DNA of 64,000 bases, taken from positions 62,001 to 126,000 of the forward strand of contig NZ_JAEUAT010000003.1 of the NCBI RefSeq assembly GCF_019511525.1, read 5' to 3'. The notes beneath the pieces are model-generated. The model saw only the letters and a list, made by a program, of their open reading frames with translations, was not told where the DNA came from and ran no database searches. Of the stretch, positions 18,526-27,555 are shown piece by piece. Both the position numbers and the translations under genes were made by a program. Position 1 is the stretch's first letter, and each line of letters begins with the position of its first letter. This DNA comes from Rhizobium cauense (GTDB taxonomy: Bacteria; Pseudomonadota; Alphaproteobacteria; Rhizobiales; Rhizobiaceae).

Positions 18526-19693
18526 TCTCCACGCCTGACAACTGCTTTCCCGTAATCTGACTGGCGGCGACGGCGTAGCCGCCGCTGGCGCCGTCGATGA
18601 AGTGCACGTGATCGCGCGACATCGGCGTTGGAACAAAGCAGGTCATCAAGGCAGAACCTTGCCGGTGCAAGCCATAGCGAGCGATGCCTTGGGCCTTTGC
18701 CTCTTCAAGGAGCGCCTGAATACGACGGAGGTGGTCCGCGTCGACATCGATCGTCATCTTGAGGCCATCGTCGAACTTGCGGAAATCCGAATTGCCCGAC
18801 ACATCCTGAGTGTAACGCCTGGCATCGAAACGGCCAAACTTGGCACCCAGCTTGTGAAGGACAACCACCAGGGCGAGTTGTAGCAGGATGAACAGCTTCT
18901 GTTTCAATCGCTTTCCAGGTGGCGCTATCGCTCGCGCCTCGCGATCGACGCCCTTCATCGAGAAAGCAAACTCGGGACCGTCAGGCGGAACAGGGTGGCC
19001 GCCACGACGCTGTTCGGAAGATATTGCGACGATGTCCATGACGAGCTTTCGAAACTCCGGGCTGGGGCGACCGCCTTCAGCCGGGACCGCGATAATCGAG
19101 ACGATCTCGCCGTTGTGCGCGGCAATCGGGCTCCAGCGGCATGACAAACCGGTGAGATCCGGCCGCGTGCCTTGTGGCGCGGGCGAAACACCATAGCGCC
19201 CGTTCTTCATCTGGCGCTCGGCCCAGCTTGCTCCGCCCCCGGCAAACATAGCATAGGTCACAAAGGGGCTGGCTGCGTGACGGGCAACGCGAACATCCAG
19301 ACCCTCCTTGCGAATGTCGGTCATCGGCACGACAGCAATACGCAGAGTGAGGCCTATTTCCTCCTCAACCCAGCACTGCGCCGCTGCCAATGCGCTGCGC
19401 GCGACATCCTCCAAGTTCCCGGGTAATGCGACGACCGCACCATCGCCGCCGAATACGAACGGATAGTCACCCTTGTCTACTGCATTCAAAATTGCAGAAA
19501 TGACGCTGACGCCCGCCATGTTCACATCCTTGTACCGGCCAGCGGCGATCGCCTGCGTCGAGCCAACTATGTCGGCGAGCGCCAAAAACCAGCCCTCAGG
19601 CAGCGGACGGTAGTTGCTTGTATCCGTCACCTTCTCGAAGTCGGTGAAAACGGGCACGTCAGCAAAGAATCTTTCATTCAAAACGTCGTTCAT
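18515..19693 (-). CDS. DUF3095 family protein, cyclase-like fold
   Basis: A 392-residue soluble protein recognised as DUF3095. The N-terminal part resembles a class III nucleotide cyclase core: LALADIVGSTQAI matches metal site 1 and FVFGGDGAVVALP matches metal site 2. The later cyclase motifs are not evident. The middle contains MFAGGGASWAERQMK, a family hallmark, and a hydrophobic stretch near residues 260-275. Whether it makes or binds a nucleotide is unknown. It overlaps the dehydrogenase gene by 11 bp tail to tail. Confidence 0.75.
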   Translation of the reverse strand: MNDVLNERFFADVPVFTDFEKVTDTSNYRPLPEGWFLALADIVGSTQAIAAGRYKDVNMAGVSVISAILNAVDKGDYPFVFGGDGAVVALPGNLEDVARSALAAAQCWVEEEIGLTLRIAVVPMTDIRKEGLDVRVARHAASPFVTYAMFAGGGASWAERQMKNGRYGVSPAPQGTRPDLTGLSCRWSPIAAHNGEIVSIIAVPAEGGRPSPEFRKLVMDIVAISSEQRRGGHPVPPDGPEFAFSMKGVDREARAIAPPGKRLKQKLFILLQLALVVVLHKLGAKFGRFDARRYTQDVSGNSDFRKFDDGLKMTIDVDADHLRRIQALLEEAKAQGIARYGLHRQGSALMTCFVPTPMSRDHVHFIDGASGGYAVAASQITGKQLSGVEIKP

Positions 19694-19818
19694 GTCTAAA
19701 GCCTAGCACACACCCATGCTGTGATCGCAACGCCATTTTGTATCTACGGTAATCGACTTCTTGCAGTTTCATGTGCTAGCACCGCTGTCGAAAAACTATT
19801 GAATGGACAAGACCATAG

Positions 19819-20298
19819 ATGAGCCGTTTGGACAGCTTCATTCGCCGTTTGACGGCCCAGCGCGATATCCTCAACGCAATCGTCGACCTCGTGAACGGAA
19901 CTGAAGGTCCGGTGCTGGAGTTCGGGCTGGGCAACGGCCGTACGTATGATCACCTGCGCGAGCAATTTCCGGATCGCCGCATTATCGCCTTTGACCGCGA
20001 GGTTCGCTCCTATTCGTCCTCGACGCCGCCTTCAGACGACATGGTAACCGGGGACATCCGCGAATCCGGTCAGGCATTCGTCGGCATCGGGGCGGCGCTC
20101 GCACACGCCGATATCGGTACCGGGCACGACGACATCGACGCAATCACACTGACGTGGCTGCCGCAGCTCATGGTCGGGGTGCTGACAAAAGACGGCATCG
20201 CCGTAAGCGGCCTGCCGCTCGATCGCCCGGAGCTCGAACCGCTGCCCTTGCCAACAGGCGTCAAGGAAGGCCGTTATTATCTTTATCGGCGCAGGTGA
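19819..20298 (+). CDS. Small class I SAM-dependent methyltransferase-like protein
   Basis: A 159-residue protein with motif I VLEFGLGNGRTYDHLRE (SAM-binding glycine loop) followed by an acidic strand end IIAFDRE. The protein is short for a full methyltransferase and lacks an obvious acceptor domain. The C-terminus ends in YYLYRRR. It is convergent with the FkbM-type gene, and the two stops directly abut at 20298/20299. Substrate unknown. Confidence 0.72.
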   Translation: MSRLDSFIRRLTAQRDILNAIVDLVNGTEGPVLEFGLGNGRTYDHLREQFPDRRIIAFDREVRSYSSSTPPSDDMVTGDIRESGQAFVGIGAALAHADIGTGHDDIDAITLTWLPQLMVGVLTKDGIAVSGLPLDRPELEPLPLPTGVKEGRYYLYRRR

Positions 20299-21177
20299 TC
20301 AGGGAAGAAAGAGCACGTCGTATTGCGCGACGCTGCCCGGCAGGTCGACAACCTTCATCTCCTGCTCTTCCTCTTCGAAGAAGACCAGGCAATTTTCGTA
20401 AAAGCCCGCCAATGCTTTTATGAACTGACGCGTCTGCTCAGGTCCGTAAAAAAGCGGCGTAAACTCCATGTAGAGCGGCACCCGTTTGGATAGGAGCGGG
20501 ACCATGGAGCGACAGGCAACCGGCTCATAGCCTTCGATATCCATCCAGACGAGGCCTATGTCGGCCGGGTCGATTGAAAGCTCCTCCAATATCTGCGTTA
20601 CCGGCTTGACCGGCACACTGGTTTTCTTGTCACCGGCACTCTTTCGGAACGCACTGCTTTTTCCGTGATTGCTGGCGTTCATGAAGAAGTCGATCTCGCC
20701 AGCCGTATCGCCGGCGGCACAATTGACCAATGCTACAATTCCCTCCAGTCCGTTCTGGCGGATATTGGTCTGAAGCAGCGGGAAGTTGCGCGGGTCGGGC
20801 TCGACGCTGACAATGCGGGCATATGCGCCACTCAGCGCAAAGTAGACGGTCTGCGTTCCGATATTGCCACCGATCTCCAGAAGATAGCCTTGGCTGCGCA
20901 TCAGGCCACGCTCGCGCAGGACGGCGATCAGGCGGTCGACATGGTCGCGCTCGAAATGTCCCTTGCGAAAGACTTTGCGTCCAATGTAGTCCGATGGAGA
21001 GAAGGTCATCAGGTGATCGCCCGCATCAACTGTCATCGAGACGACCCGTGGCCCGATATTTTCGATCAGGAGGCGCCGGCCGGTGCGGGTATTGAACAGC
21101 CTGATCGCAATCGCATTGCGAGCCTTGCGCAGCCGTTTCCTCCAGAATTTTGTCTGAACCCAGCCGCGGTCCGTCAT
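20299..21177 (-). CDS. FkbM family methyltransferase
   Basis: A 292-residue protein with the FkbM/Methyltransf_21 layout. The SAM-binding motif reads YLLEIGGNIGTQTVYFA, followed by VSVEPDPRNFPLLQTNI. The characteristic acidic motif is VWMDIEGYE. FkbM enzymes O-methylate sugars or polyketides, consistent with decoration of a surface glycan. Its ATG overlaps the stop of the upstream membrane cyclase (ATGA at 21174-21177), so the two are translationally coupled, an unusual pairing. Confidence 0.85.
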   Translation of the reverse strand: MTDRGWVQTKFWRKRLRKARNAIAIRLFNTRTGRRLLIENIGPRVVSMTVDAGDHLMTFSPSDYIGRKVFRKGHFERDHVDRLIAVLRERGLMRSQGYLLEIGGNIGTQTVYFALSGAYARIVSVEPDPRNFPLLQTNIRQNGLEGIVALVNCAAGDTAGEIDFFMNASNHGKSSAFRKSAGDKKTSVPVKPVTQILEELSIDPADIGLVWMDIEGYEPVACRSMVPLLSKRVPLYMEFTPLFYGPEQTRQFIKALAGFYENCLVFFEEEEQEMKVVDLPGSVAQYDVLFLP

Positions 21178-22895
21178 CCATCTTTTCCTTTCAGCAGTTC
21201 GCCGGCTTTGTCACTCGGAATGACGTAGACTTTCAAGGGCAAGGCGCGCCCGCGCACACTGATTTCACGGCTCTCGACACCTGCCGTGTCCGCTCCGGAC
21301 AGGACTGCGACAGACTCTGAAATTACAATGGCCGCATCGAATTCCTTGGCCGCCGTCTCCAGCCGGCTTGCCACGTTGACTGTATCGCCGATCGCCGTCA
21401 CGCTGCGCACGCGGCCATAGCCAAGAGTTCCAACGACCGCGGGACCGGTATGAACTCCGACAGCGATGTGAAGCGGCCGAGATAGCTCGTCGGCAAGCTC
21501 GGCACCCAGCTTCTCGATGTCACGCACGATCATCGCAGCCGCCGTGATCGCCTGTCGACACGCCTCCTCGGGCGAATTGCCGATACCAAAAAGCGCCATC
21601 GCGCCGTCGCCTATGAATTTGTCAATTCGCCCGCCGGCTTTCTCGACGGCATTGCCAACAAGCGCAAAATAGCGATTGAGCAGGAACACGATGTCGAAGG
21701 GCAGACGCGTCTCCGTCAGGGACGTGAAGTGGCGGATGTCGCAAAAGAGGACGGTGATTTCGCGCTCCCGTCCAGGGCTGGTCTCCTGCGTATTGGGCGG
21801 GAGCGTGGTCTCTGTCGCCGCGACCAGCAGCGGTACGACGGTCAGATCATGTGTTGGCCGCAACTGGCAGGCAAGGCGCACATCAGGGGCGGCCTTGATC
21901 CGCCGCAACGTTGATTGCTCGAGCTTGTCGGGCGCCGGCAGGTCGTCATAGCGGCTCAGAATCTGAACCCGGCAGGTCGAACATTGCCCCTTGCCGCCAC
22001 AGACCGAATAGTGCGGGAGGCCGCCCAATCGGCTCGCTTCGAGAACCGTAAAACCACGCGGTACCTTGATTGCTTCGCCACCCGGATAACGCACGGTGAC
22101 CTGATCGACACGCTCCCTCCAGCGACGCCAGGTTCGGGCTGCAATGACAAGGAGCAAGGCACCGGAAAACGACCCGTACAACCCGACGCGAATCAAAGCG
22201 ATCTGGCGCTGGGCTTCCGGATTGGAATAGTATCGGATGTTGAGATTTTCCTGATAGCGATCGGTGTTCACCATGCCTTCATAGGCAGGCTCGGCAATCG
22301 TCCTTCCCATCTCGATGAAGCCGAGGATCCCAAGCACCGGCAGCAGAATTGCTACTGCCAGAAGCAGGGCGGCGACGCTGTCGTACCACGGCCTGTAGCG
22401 CAGCCAGAAATGCAGGCCGATACAGCCATGGATCCAGACAGCAAGGAGCGCCACGATCTGTCGCCATCCACTGCCAGGCGAAGTGATCCAGAGGAGACGA
22501 ACGATTGTCTCGTAGTCGTCACGGTAGTGGAAGAGCGTATGGGCGATGCGGGTGCCAATGACGTGATCCATTAGCAGTAGTGGAATGGAGATCCCGAGCA
22601 CAATTTGGGCCAACTCGCCCGCCGGCATTACCAGGCTGCGACGCACATATACTGCCCTTAGAACGAGCGTAACGTGAACGAAGACGGCACCATAGAAAAC
22701 CGTTGTTCCCAGCGGGTTGCGCCAGATCGCCAGGAAAACCCTTCGCCCGTCGTCGGCAACCGAGACGGAGATCAGCCCCAGTGCGTGGTTGGAAAGGTGA
22801 AGAAGCACGAACAGAAACATGACCAGCCCGGAGCCGAGCCGGGCCCTTCTGATCGAGCGCTCTGAAAAAATACCGGTGGCAGCAACCGTCGCCAT
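21174..22895 (-). CDS. Membrane adenylate/guanylate cyclase with heme-type anchor and 2Fe-2S domain
   Basis: A 573-residue three-part protein. Residues 20-255 form about six membrane helices containing conserved-looking histidines (His33, His37, His74, His111, His119, His123, His156, His162), like cytochrome b anchors of succinate dehydrogenase. Residues 265-355 form a 2Fe-2S ferredoxin domain with Cys299, Cys305, Cys308 and Cys343. Residues 375-560 form a class III cyclase with metal residues in FCDIRHF (Asp386) and FIGDGAM (Asp430) and the late motif GDTVNVASRLE. As I recall, the related Sinorhizobium CyaC is a redox- or quinone-responsive cyclase with a diheme anchor. Redox control here is inferred, not shown. 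Confidence 0.85.
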   Translation of the reverse strand: MATVAATGIFSERSIRRARLGSGLVMFLFVLLHLSNHALGLISVSVADDGRRVFLAIWRNPLGTTVFYGAVFVHVTLVLRAVYVRRSLVMPAGELAQIVLGISIPLLLMDHVIGTRIAHTLFHYRDDYETIVRLLWITSPGSGWRQIVALLAVWIHGCIGLHFWLRYRPWYDSVAALLLAVAILLPVLGILGFIEMGRTIAEPAYEGMVNTDRYQENLNIRYYSNPEAQRQIALIRVGLYGSFSGALLLVIAARTWRRWRERVDQVTVRYPGGEAIKVPRGFTVLEASRLGGLPHYSVCGGKGQCSTCRVQILSRYDDLPAPDKLEQSTLRRIKAAPDVRLACQLRPTHDLTVVPLLVAATETTLPPNTQETSPGREREITVLFCDIRHFTSLTETRLPFDIVFLLNRYFALVGNAVEKAGGRIDKFIGDGAMALFGIGNSPEEACRQAITAAAMIVRDIEKLGAELADELSRPLHIAVGVHTGPAVVGTLGYGRVRSVTAIGDTVNVASRLETAAKEFDAAIVISESVAVLSGADTAGVESREISVRGRALPLKVYVIPSDKAGELLKGKDG

Positions 22896-23082
22896 TCATT
22901 CCCGTTCTTGAATACCAAATGACAAATACAATAGAGATAACGGAATTGACGTGGAATTGCCGCCACCCTGATTGCAATCGCCTTTCACATGTTTGTCAGC
23001 AAAGGAAGCCAACAATAGCTGAATTTCTCGTGGCAGACCCCTACATCGATTGCAAACAGTGTGTCTTGGTGGACATGCCATA

Positions 23083-24171
23083 ATGCGGGTTGCATTCTAC
23101 GCGCCGTTGAAGTCTCCAAACCATCCGGTTCCTTCTGGCGATCGCCTGATGGCCCGTCTGCTTATGCGCGCTCTTGAGCTGTCCGGACATGCAGTCGAGA
23201 TCGTCTCGGAATTCCGCAGTTTTGCCCCTACATCCGAAGATGCAATCGCCAGGCAGGTCGCCGGCGAGGCGGAGTTGCAGCGCCTTCGCAACGACTGGTC
23301 AGCAAGGCCGGCGCCCGATCTGTGGTTCTGCTACCATCCCTACTATAAATCGCCCGATCTTTTCGGACCGACGCTTAGTCGAGAATTCGGCATTCCATAC
23401 GTAACTGCCGAGGCATCCTACTCGGCAAAACGGGATGCAACCGATTGGGCGCCGCTGCAGCACCTGGTCGTGGATAGCATCCGCGACGCCGCCGTAAACA
23501 TCACCTTCACCGAGCGCGACCGCTCCGGCCTGTTGAAGCCCCTTCCCCAAGGGCGCTTCGCGATGCTGAAACCCTTCATCGATACCGGCCCTTTTGAAGG
23601 GGCGTTCACTCCGGCAAGGCCGCAACGCCTGATCGCGGTCGCAATGATGCGTAGCGGTGACAAGATGCAAAGTTACGCGATGCTCGCCGAAGCGCTACGG
23701 CTTCTCGAGGATCGCACGTGGACGCTGGCGATTGTCGGGGATGGTCCGATGAGGGCCGATGTGCAGCGCCTTTTCGGCGTGTTCGGCGAAGATCGTATCG
23801 AATGGCTCGGCGAGCTTGGCGCTGGCGATATCGCCGATGCGTTCCGTCACTCCGGCGTCTATGTGTGGCCAGGATGTGGAGAAGCCTACGGGCTCGCCTA
23901 TCTGGAGGCCCAGGCTGCGGGGCTGCCGGTCGTCGCTCAACGGACCGCAGGCGTTCCCGAGGTGGTTGTCGACGGTGTAACAGGCATTCTGACGCCAGAC
24001 AGAGACAAGACTGCTTTCGCCGCGGCCGTCGCAGGGTTGCTTGACAACCCCGCCCGGCGCACGACGATGGGTATCAGCGCACGGCGTTTTGTTCTGGATG
24101 AAAGGTCACTCTCCGTCGCGGCAAAGGCACTTGACGGCATCCTGCAGACTTACGTGAGACAAAAAGCATGA
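23083..24171 (+). CDS. Glycosyltransferase family 4 protein
   Basis: A 362-residue GT-B enzyme. The N-terminal acceptor region reads FYAPLKSPNHPVPSGDR. The donor-binding half contains IAVAMMRSGDK, WTLAIVGDGPM and the E-x7-E-like segment GEAYGLAYLEAQAAGLPV, followed by VVDGVTGILTP. The start at 23083 is the ATG that gives MRVAFYAPL; an earlier in-frame GTG/ATG region has no ribosome site. It overlaps the next gene by four bases (ATGA), so both work together. This operon is divergent from the membrane cyclase. Confidence 0.85.
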   Translation: MRVAFYAPLKSPNHPVPSGDRLMARLLMRALELSGHAVEIVSEFRSFAPTSEDAIARQVAGEAELQRLRNDWSARPAPDLWFCYHPYYKSPDLFGPTLSREFGIPYVTAEASYSAKRDATDWAPLQHLVVDSIRDAAVNITFTERDRSGLLKPLPQGRFAMLKPFIDTGPFEGAFTPARPQRLIAVAMMRSGDKMQSYAMLAEALRLLEDRTWTLAIVGDGPMRADVQRLFGVFGEDRIEWLGELGAGDIADAFRHSGVYVWPGCGEAYGLAYLEAQAAGLPVVAQRTAGVPEVVVDGVTGILTPDRDKTAFAAAVAGLLDNPARRTTMGISARRFVLDERSLSVAAKALDGILQTYVRQKA

Positions 24172-24917
24172 CAGAGGATGAGATCTTTGCGCCGCTTCGA
24201 CAGGAACTTGACCGCTGGCGGGCGGCAGGTCGCCAGGCACGGTTGTGGCTGCGCGACGATGACGCAATCGAGCCGACTGATGCTCTCGATCGTCTGCTGG
24301 ACGTCACCCGAGAGGCTTCCGTTCCATTAACGCTTGCCGTCATTCCGGCCTTTACCGGAGATGCACTGGTCGTGCGGCTTTCGCCTGAGCAGCACGTCCT
24401 CGTCACCGTGCATGGCTGGTCTCACGCAAATTACGCCGACGCTGATGAAAAGAAGCAGGAGCTCGGCCGCCACCGACCTGCGGGCGTCGTCCTCGACGAA
24501 TTGAGCAACGGCCTCGCCACGCTTCGTGCCCTTTTCGGCGATCGGCTCGTTCCGATGCTGGTGCCACCTTGGAACAGGATAAGCGGGGATCTCATCCCGC
24601 AGCTCGGGGCAAGGGGCTTTGAGGTCCTGTCCGTGTTTGGCAGGGCCACGGTCCGGGGCCCCATCCGCCTCCTGAACACGCATGTCGATATTGTCAATGC
24701 ACGCGGACAACGAGGCAACCGGCCACATGCGGATCTCGTCGCAGAGCTGACCGGCGAGCTGCAGGCGCGCTTTGCACAGGATGATGAGCCGATTGGCGTA
24801 CTGACCCACCACCTGGTTCATGGTGCTGCGGAGTGGGCATTCCTGGCCCAGCTGTTCAAAGAGACCGGAAACCATCCGGGTGCTGTCTGGATGTCGGCGC
24901 GCGATCTGCTCGGCTAG
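24168..24917 (+). CDS. Polysaccharide deacetylase-like protein
   Basis: A 249-residue protein with divergent NodB-homology features. LRDDDA carries the metal-binding Asp pair, HGWSHANY gives the H-x3-H pair, and PPWNRIS matches the third conserved block. No signal peptide is visible, so it may act in the cytoplasm on a glycan precursor, as the coupled glycosyltransferase would. Its TAG stop shares a CTAG with the stop of the convergent MBL gene. Confidence 0.72.
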   Translation: MTEDEIFAPLRQELDRWRAAGRQARLWLRDDDAIEPTDALDRLLDVTREASVPLTLAVIPAFTGDALVVRLSPEQHVLVTVHGWSHANYADADEKKQELGRHRPAGVVLDELSNGLATLRALFGDRLVPMLVPPWNRISGDLIPQLGARGFEVLSVFGRATVRGPIRLLNTHVDIVNARGQRGNRPHADLVAELTGELQARFAQDDEPIGVLTHHLVHGAAEWAFLAQLFKETGNHPGAVWMSARDLLG

Positions 24918-25744
24918 ATCTCGACGACCTGATTGTCCCGTGCGGCGAATGCCCGCGGGAATTCAGCCTGGGCATCTTGTTCCATTCGCTCCAGCTGGGT
25001 GTCCGTTCGCGAGGGCGCATGGTGGAACAGGGCAAACTGCTTCGCACCCGCCATCTTGGCAAGTTCAACGCCGTGTTGCCAGGTGGAGTGGCCAAAGCCC
25101 TTGAACCGCTGCATCTCGTCTTCGTTGTAGGTGCAGTCGTAGACGGCGAGATCGGCGTCCTTCATCATGTCGAGCGCGACCGGATCGTAAACACCCGGGA
25201 TATGCTCGATGTCGTAAATCAGGGCGACCGAACGACCCTGCCATTCCACACGATATCCGATCGCGCCGCCGGGATGGTTCAGCATGAACGTCTTGATCTT
25301 GACGCCCGGCCGCGGCTCCAGGGTCTGGCCGGCATGGAAGTCGCGAAAGCTCATCGTCGCCTGACAGATGTCGGTTTTGACCGGGAACCATGGCGGGCTG
25401 ATGAACTGCTCGATCATCTCGCGTGTGCTCATCTTGCCGTCGAGATGACCGGACCAGATCGTAAGGTCGATGGTGGGGTAGTAGATCGCCTTGAAGAAGG
25501 GAAGGCCTATGATGTGGTCGTAGTGGCAGTGGCTGAAGAACAGGTCGACATCCCGCACATCCTCATTGAGCATGGCAAGGCCTGCTTCGCGTACGCCCGA
25601 TCCGGCGTCGAAGATCATCCGGTGTTCACCGCAGCGTATTTCGATGCACGAGGTGTTGCCGCCATAGCGATCGAATTCTGGGCCTGAGACCGGGATGCTG
25701 CCGCGAACGCCCCAAAACTTTACCTGAAACAGATCTTTACTCAT
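24914..25744 (-). CDS. MBL-fold metallohydrolase, PhnP/RNase Z-like
   Basis: A 276-residue metallo-beta-lactamase fold protein. The N-terminus FWGVRGSIPVSG and the motif SHCHYDHIIGLP (HxHxDH) provide the zinc site. Further ligands are likely in YDIEHIPG and AVYDCTYNEDE. The family includes phosphodiesterases that cleave cyclic phosphates, so a role in cyclic nucleotide turnover is possible given the nearby cyclases, but this is inference. The ATG at 25744 is preferred to 25771 because homology starts there. Confidence 0.8.
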   Translation of the reverse strand: MSKDLFQVKFWGVRGSIPVSGPEFDRYGGNTSCIEIRCGEHRMIFDAGSGVREAGLAMLNEDVRDVDLFFSHCHYDHIIGLPFFKAIYYPTIDLTIWSGHLDGKMSTREMIEQFISPPWFPVKTDICQATMSFRDFHAGQTLEPRPGVKIKTFMLNHPGGAIGYRVEWQGRSVALIYDIEHIPGVYDPVALDMMKDADLAVYDCTYNEDEMQRFKGFGHSTWQHGVELAKMAGAKQFALFHHAPSRTDTQLERMEQDAQAEFPRAFAARDNQVVEI

Positions 25745-26093
25745 CGCGTCTTCAAAATCGGCCAACCTCACAAGGCTATCGTAATCATACTTTGATTAGC
25801 AAGCGAAGCCTTCATTTCCATTGCTGGCCCGGATCCTTGGTACCGTTTCTACCAGCTACAAGCAGAATGGTAGGATATTCCTAAGCAATCAGTTTACCTA
25901 CTCGCACGCAACTGCTTATGGTTTGCATTCGGTAAACGAGCCCCTGATCCACGGGGGCAAACGTTCAACTTGTCTAATAGATGGTTTCTCGCTTGAGGAA
26001 ATGCAATCGTCGGCGCTTCCGACGATAGTATGAGGCATGCGCGTGTCAAAAGGCATCGCTTGCGAAAGTGTTGCTTGCACCGCTCCGGCAGCG
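25745..26093. other. Intergenic region between the MBL gene and pcaX
   Basis: About 349 bp, less GC-rich than its surroundings, with no supported gene. A perfect 8-bp inverted repeat, ATCGTCGG/CCGACGAT with a 5-nt loop, lies at 26006-26026, about 70-90 bases past the pcaX stop. It could end the pca transporter transcript, but no T-tract follows. Confidence 0.45.
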
Positions 26094-26810
26094 CTAATGC
26101 AAGCCGCCAACTCCCAGCAGACGCTCGACGGCATCCTGATCGTCCGAGAGCGCCTTGGGGGTACCGGCCCAGGCAAGACGGCCGCGTTCAAGAACGATCA
26201 CTTGGTCGGCAAAATCGAGCGCACTTTGAATGCGTTGCTCGACAAGAAGAATCGTCATGTCGCCGGTCTTTGCAAGGTCTGCGAAAGCGGCCATCAGTTC
26301 CTCGCATATAACCGGAGCCAAACCCTCTAGCGGCTCGTCAAGCAGGAGCACGGAGGGGCGACCGAGGATTGTGCGTGCCGTCGACAGCATCTGCTGCTCG
26401 CCACCCGACAGCTGGTTGCCAAGATTGCGACGGCGCTCCTTCAGGCGTGGGAACATTCCGTAGGCTTCCTCAAGCGCGCTCTTCGGGCGGCTCTTCAGCC
26501 CAACGAAGAGGTTCTCTTCCACCGTCAATGTAGGGAAAATACAGCGCGCCTGCGGCACGTAACCCAATCCCTTGTGAGCGCGCGCCGCACTCGGCATCGC
26601 GGTTACATCCGCCGCACCGATGCGTATCGTGCCGTCATATCGTTTGGTCTGTCCGGCAAGCGTAGCAAGGAGCGTGGTCTTGCCCATGCCGTTGCGGCCA
26701 AGGACGGCGAGACGCGCCCCGGCTGGCGCGGAGAAGGACACGCCTTCCAGCACGCGCGTCGGTCCGTAGCCGGCGGACAGATTCTCGACCTCAAGCGGCG
26801 TGGCTGGCAT
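26094..26810 (-). CDS. pcaX: Branched-chain-type ABC transporter ATPase (LivF-like), probable PcaX
   Basis: A 238-residue ATPase with Walker A LGRNGMGKTT, signature LSGGEQQ and Walker B LLLDEPLEGLAP, the last being diagnostic of LivF. The start at 26810 is chosen because GGGAG lies eight bases upstream; an ATG six bases earlier is too close to it. It overlaps the LivG-like gene by 20 bases. The name follows the protocatechuate transporter pcaMNVWX of Sinorhizobium meliloti, as I remember it, because the operon adjoins the pca catabolic genes and has a PcaQ-type dyad. Confidence 0.8.
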   Translation of the reverse strand: MPATPLEVENLSAGYGPTRVLEGVSFSAPAGARLAVLGRNGMGKTTLLATLAGQTKRYDGTIRIGAADVTAMPSAARAHKGLGYVPQARCIFPTLTVEENLFVGLKSRPKSALEEAYGMFPRLKERRRNLGNQLSGGEQQMLSTARTILGRPSVLLLDEPLEGLAPVICEELMAAFADLAKTGDMTILLVEQRIQSALDFADQVIVLERGRLAWAGTPKALSDDQDAVERLLGVGGLH

Positions 26811-27555
26811 TTGCATAGCTCCCGAGATAGGCCTCGCGAACGCGGGCATCCTTGGTGACATCGGCTGGCGATCCGTCGAAGATGATGGCGCCTGCAGCGA
26901 GAACGACGACCCGTTTGGCAAAACGGAAGACAAGATCCATGTCGTGCTCGATCATCAAGACGGCGAGATCGGCAGGCAGGTCGGCAAGCGCTTGCTCGAT
27001 ACGGCCGGTGTCGCTCTGGGGAACGCCGGCGGCCGGCTCATCGAGCAACAGCACTTTTGGCCGGAGCGCCACCGCAACGGCTATTTCCAGCAGACGCTGC
27101 TGGCCATAGGCGATCTCGTTAACCCTGCGATGCATGAGATGGCTGATTCCAAGCGTGCCAAGCAGATCGCTCACCTCGCCCATCACCTCGGGCATAGCCA
27201 GAAAATTTCCGAACATGCGGCCCGTGCGTCCCTGACGCTGTAGGATGGCAAGGGCCACATGCTCGGCCGGCGTCATCTCGAGGAAGAGCCGGGTAACCTG
27301 GAAGGAGCGCACAAGTCCGCGCTTGACGCGGCCATTGGCACCCACCTTGGTAACCGTTTCGCCCGCAAGGCGGACGTCACCGGAGTCGGGCTGCAGATTG
27401 CCCGTCACCAAATTGACGAAGGTCGTCTTGCCCGCACCGTTCGGGCCAATCAACGCCACCCGGTCGCCGGGCGCCATGGACAAAGAAACGTCATTGGTGA
27501 CCGCAAGACCGCCAAAGGATTTCTTCAGATTGGTGACTTCGAAGACGGCGCTCAT
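26791..27555 (-). CDS. pcaW: Branched-chain-type ABC transporter ATPase (LivG-like), probable PcaW
   Basis: A 254-residue ATPase. Walker A is GPNGAGKTT, the Q-loop region reads RSFQVTRLF, the signature region is AYGQQR (a variant of LSYGQQ), and Walker B is VLLLDEPAAGVP. The ATG at 27555 follows GGGAGG and overlaps the LivM-like stop as ATGA. A longer frame reaching 27951 lies over the permease gene and is rejected. Confidence 0.82.
   Translation of the reverse strand: MSAVFEVTNLKKSFGGLAVTNDVSLSMAPGDRVALIGPNGAGKTTFVNLVTGNLQPDSGDVRLAGETVTKVGANGRVKRGLVRSFQVTRLFLEMTPAEHVALAILQRQGRTGRMFGNFLAMPEVMGEVSDLLGTLGISHLMHRRVNEIAYGQQRLLEIAVAVALRPKVLLLDEPAAGVPQSDTGRIEQALADLPADLAVLMIEHDMDLVFRFAKRVVVLAAGAIIFDGSPADVTKDARVREAYLGSYANASHAA

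Noticed and set aside
26006..26026. Rho-independent terminator after pcaX
   Set aside because: A perfect 8-bp hairpin but without a T-tract on the relevant strand; recorded only within the intergenic note.
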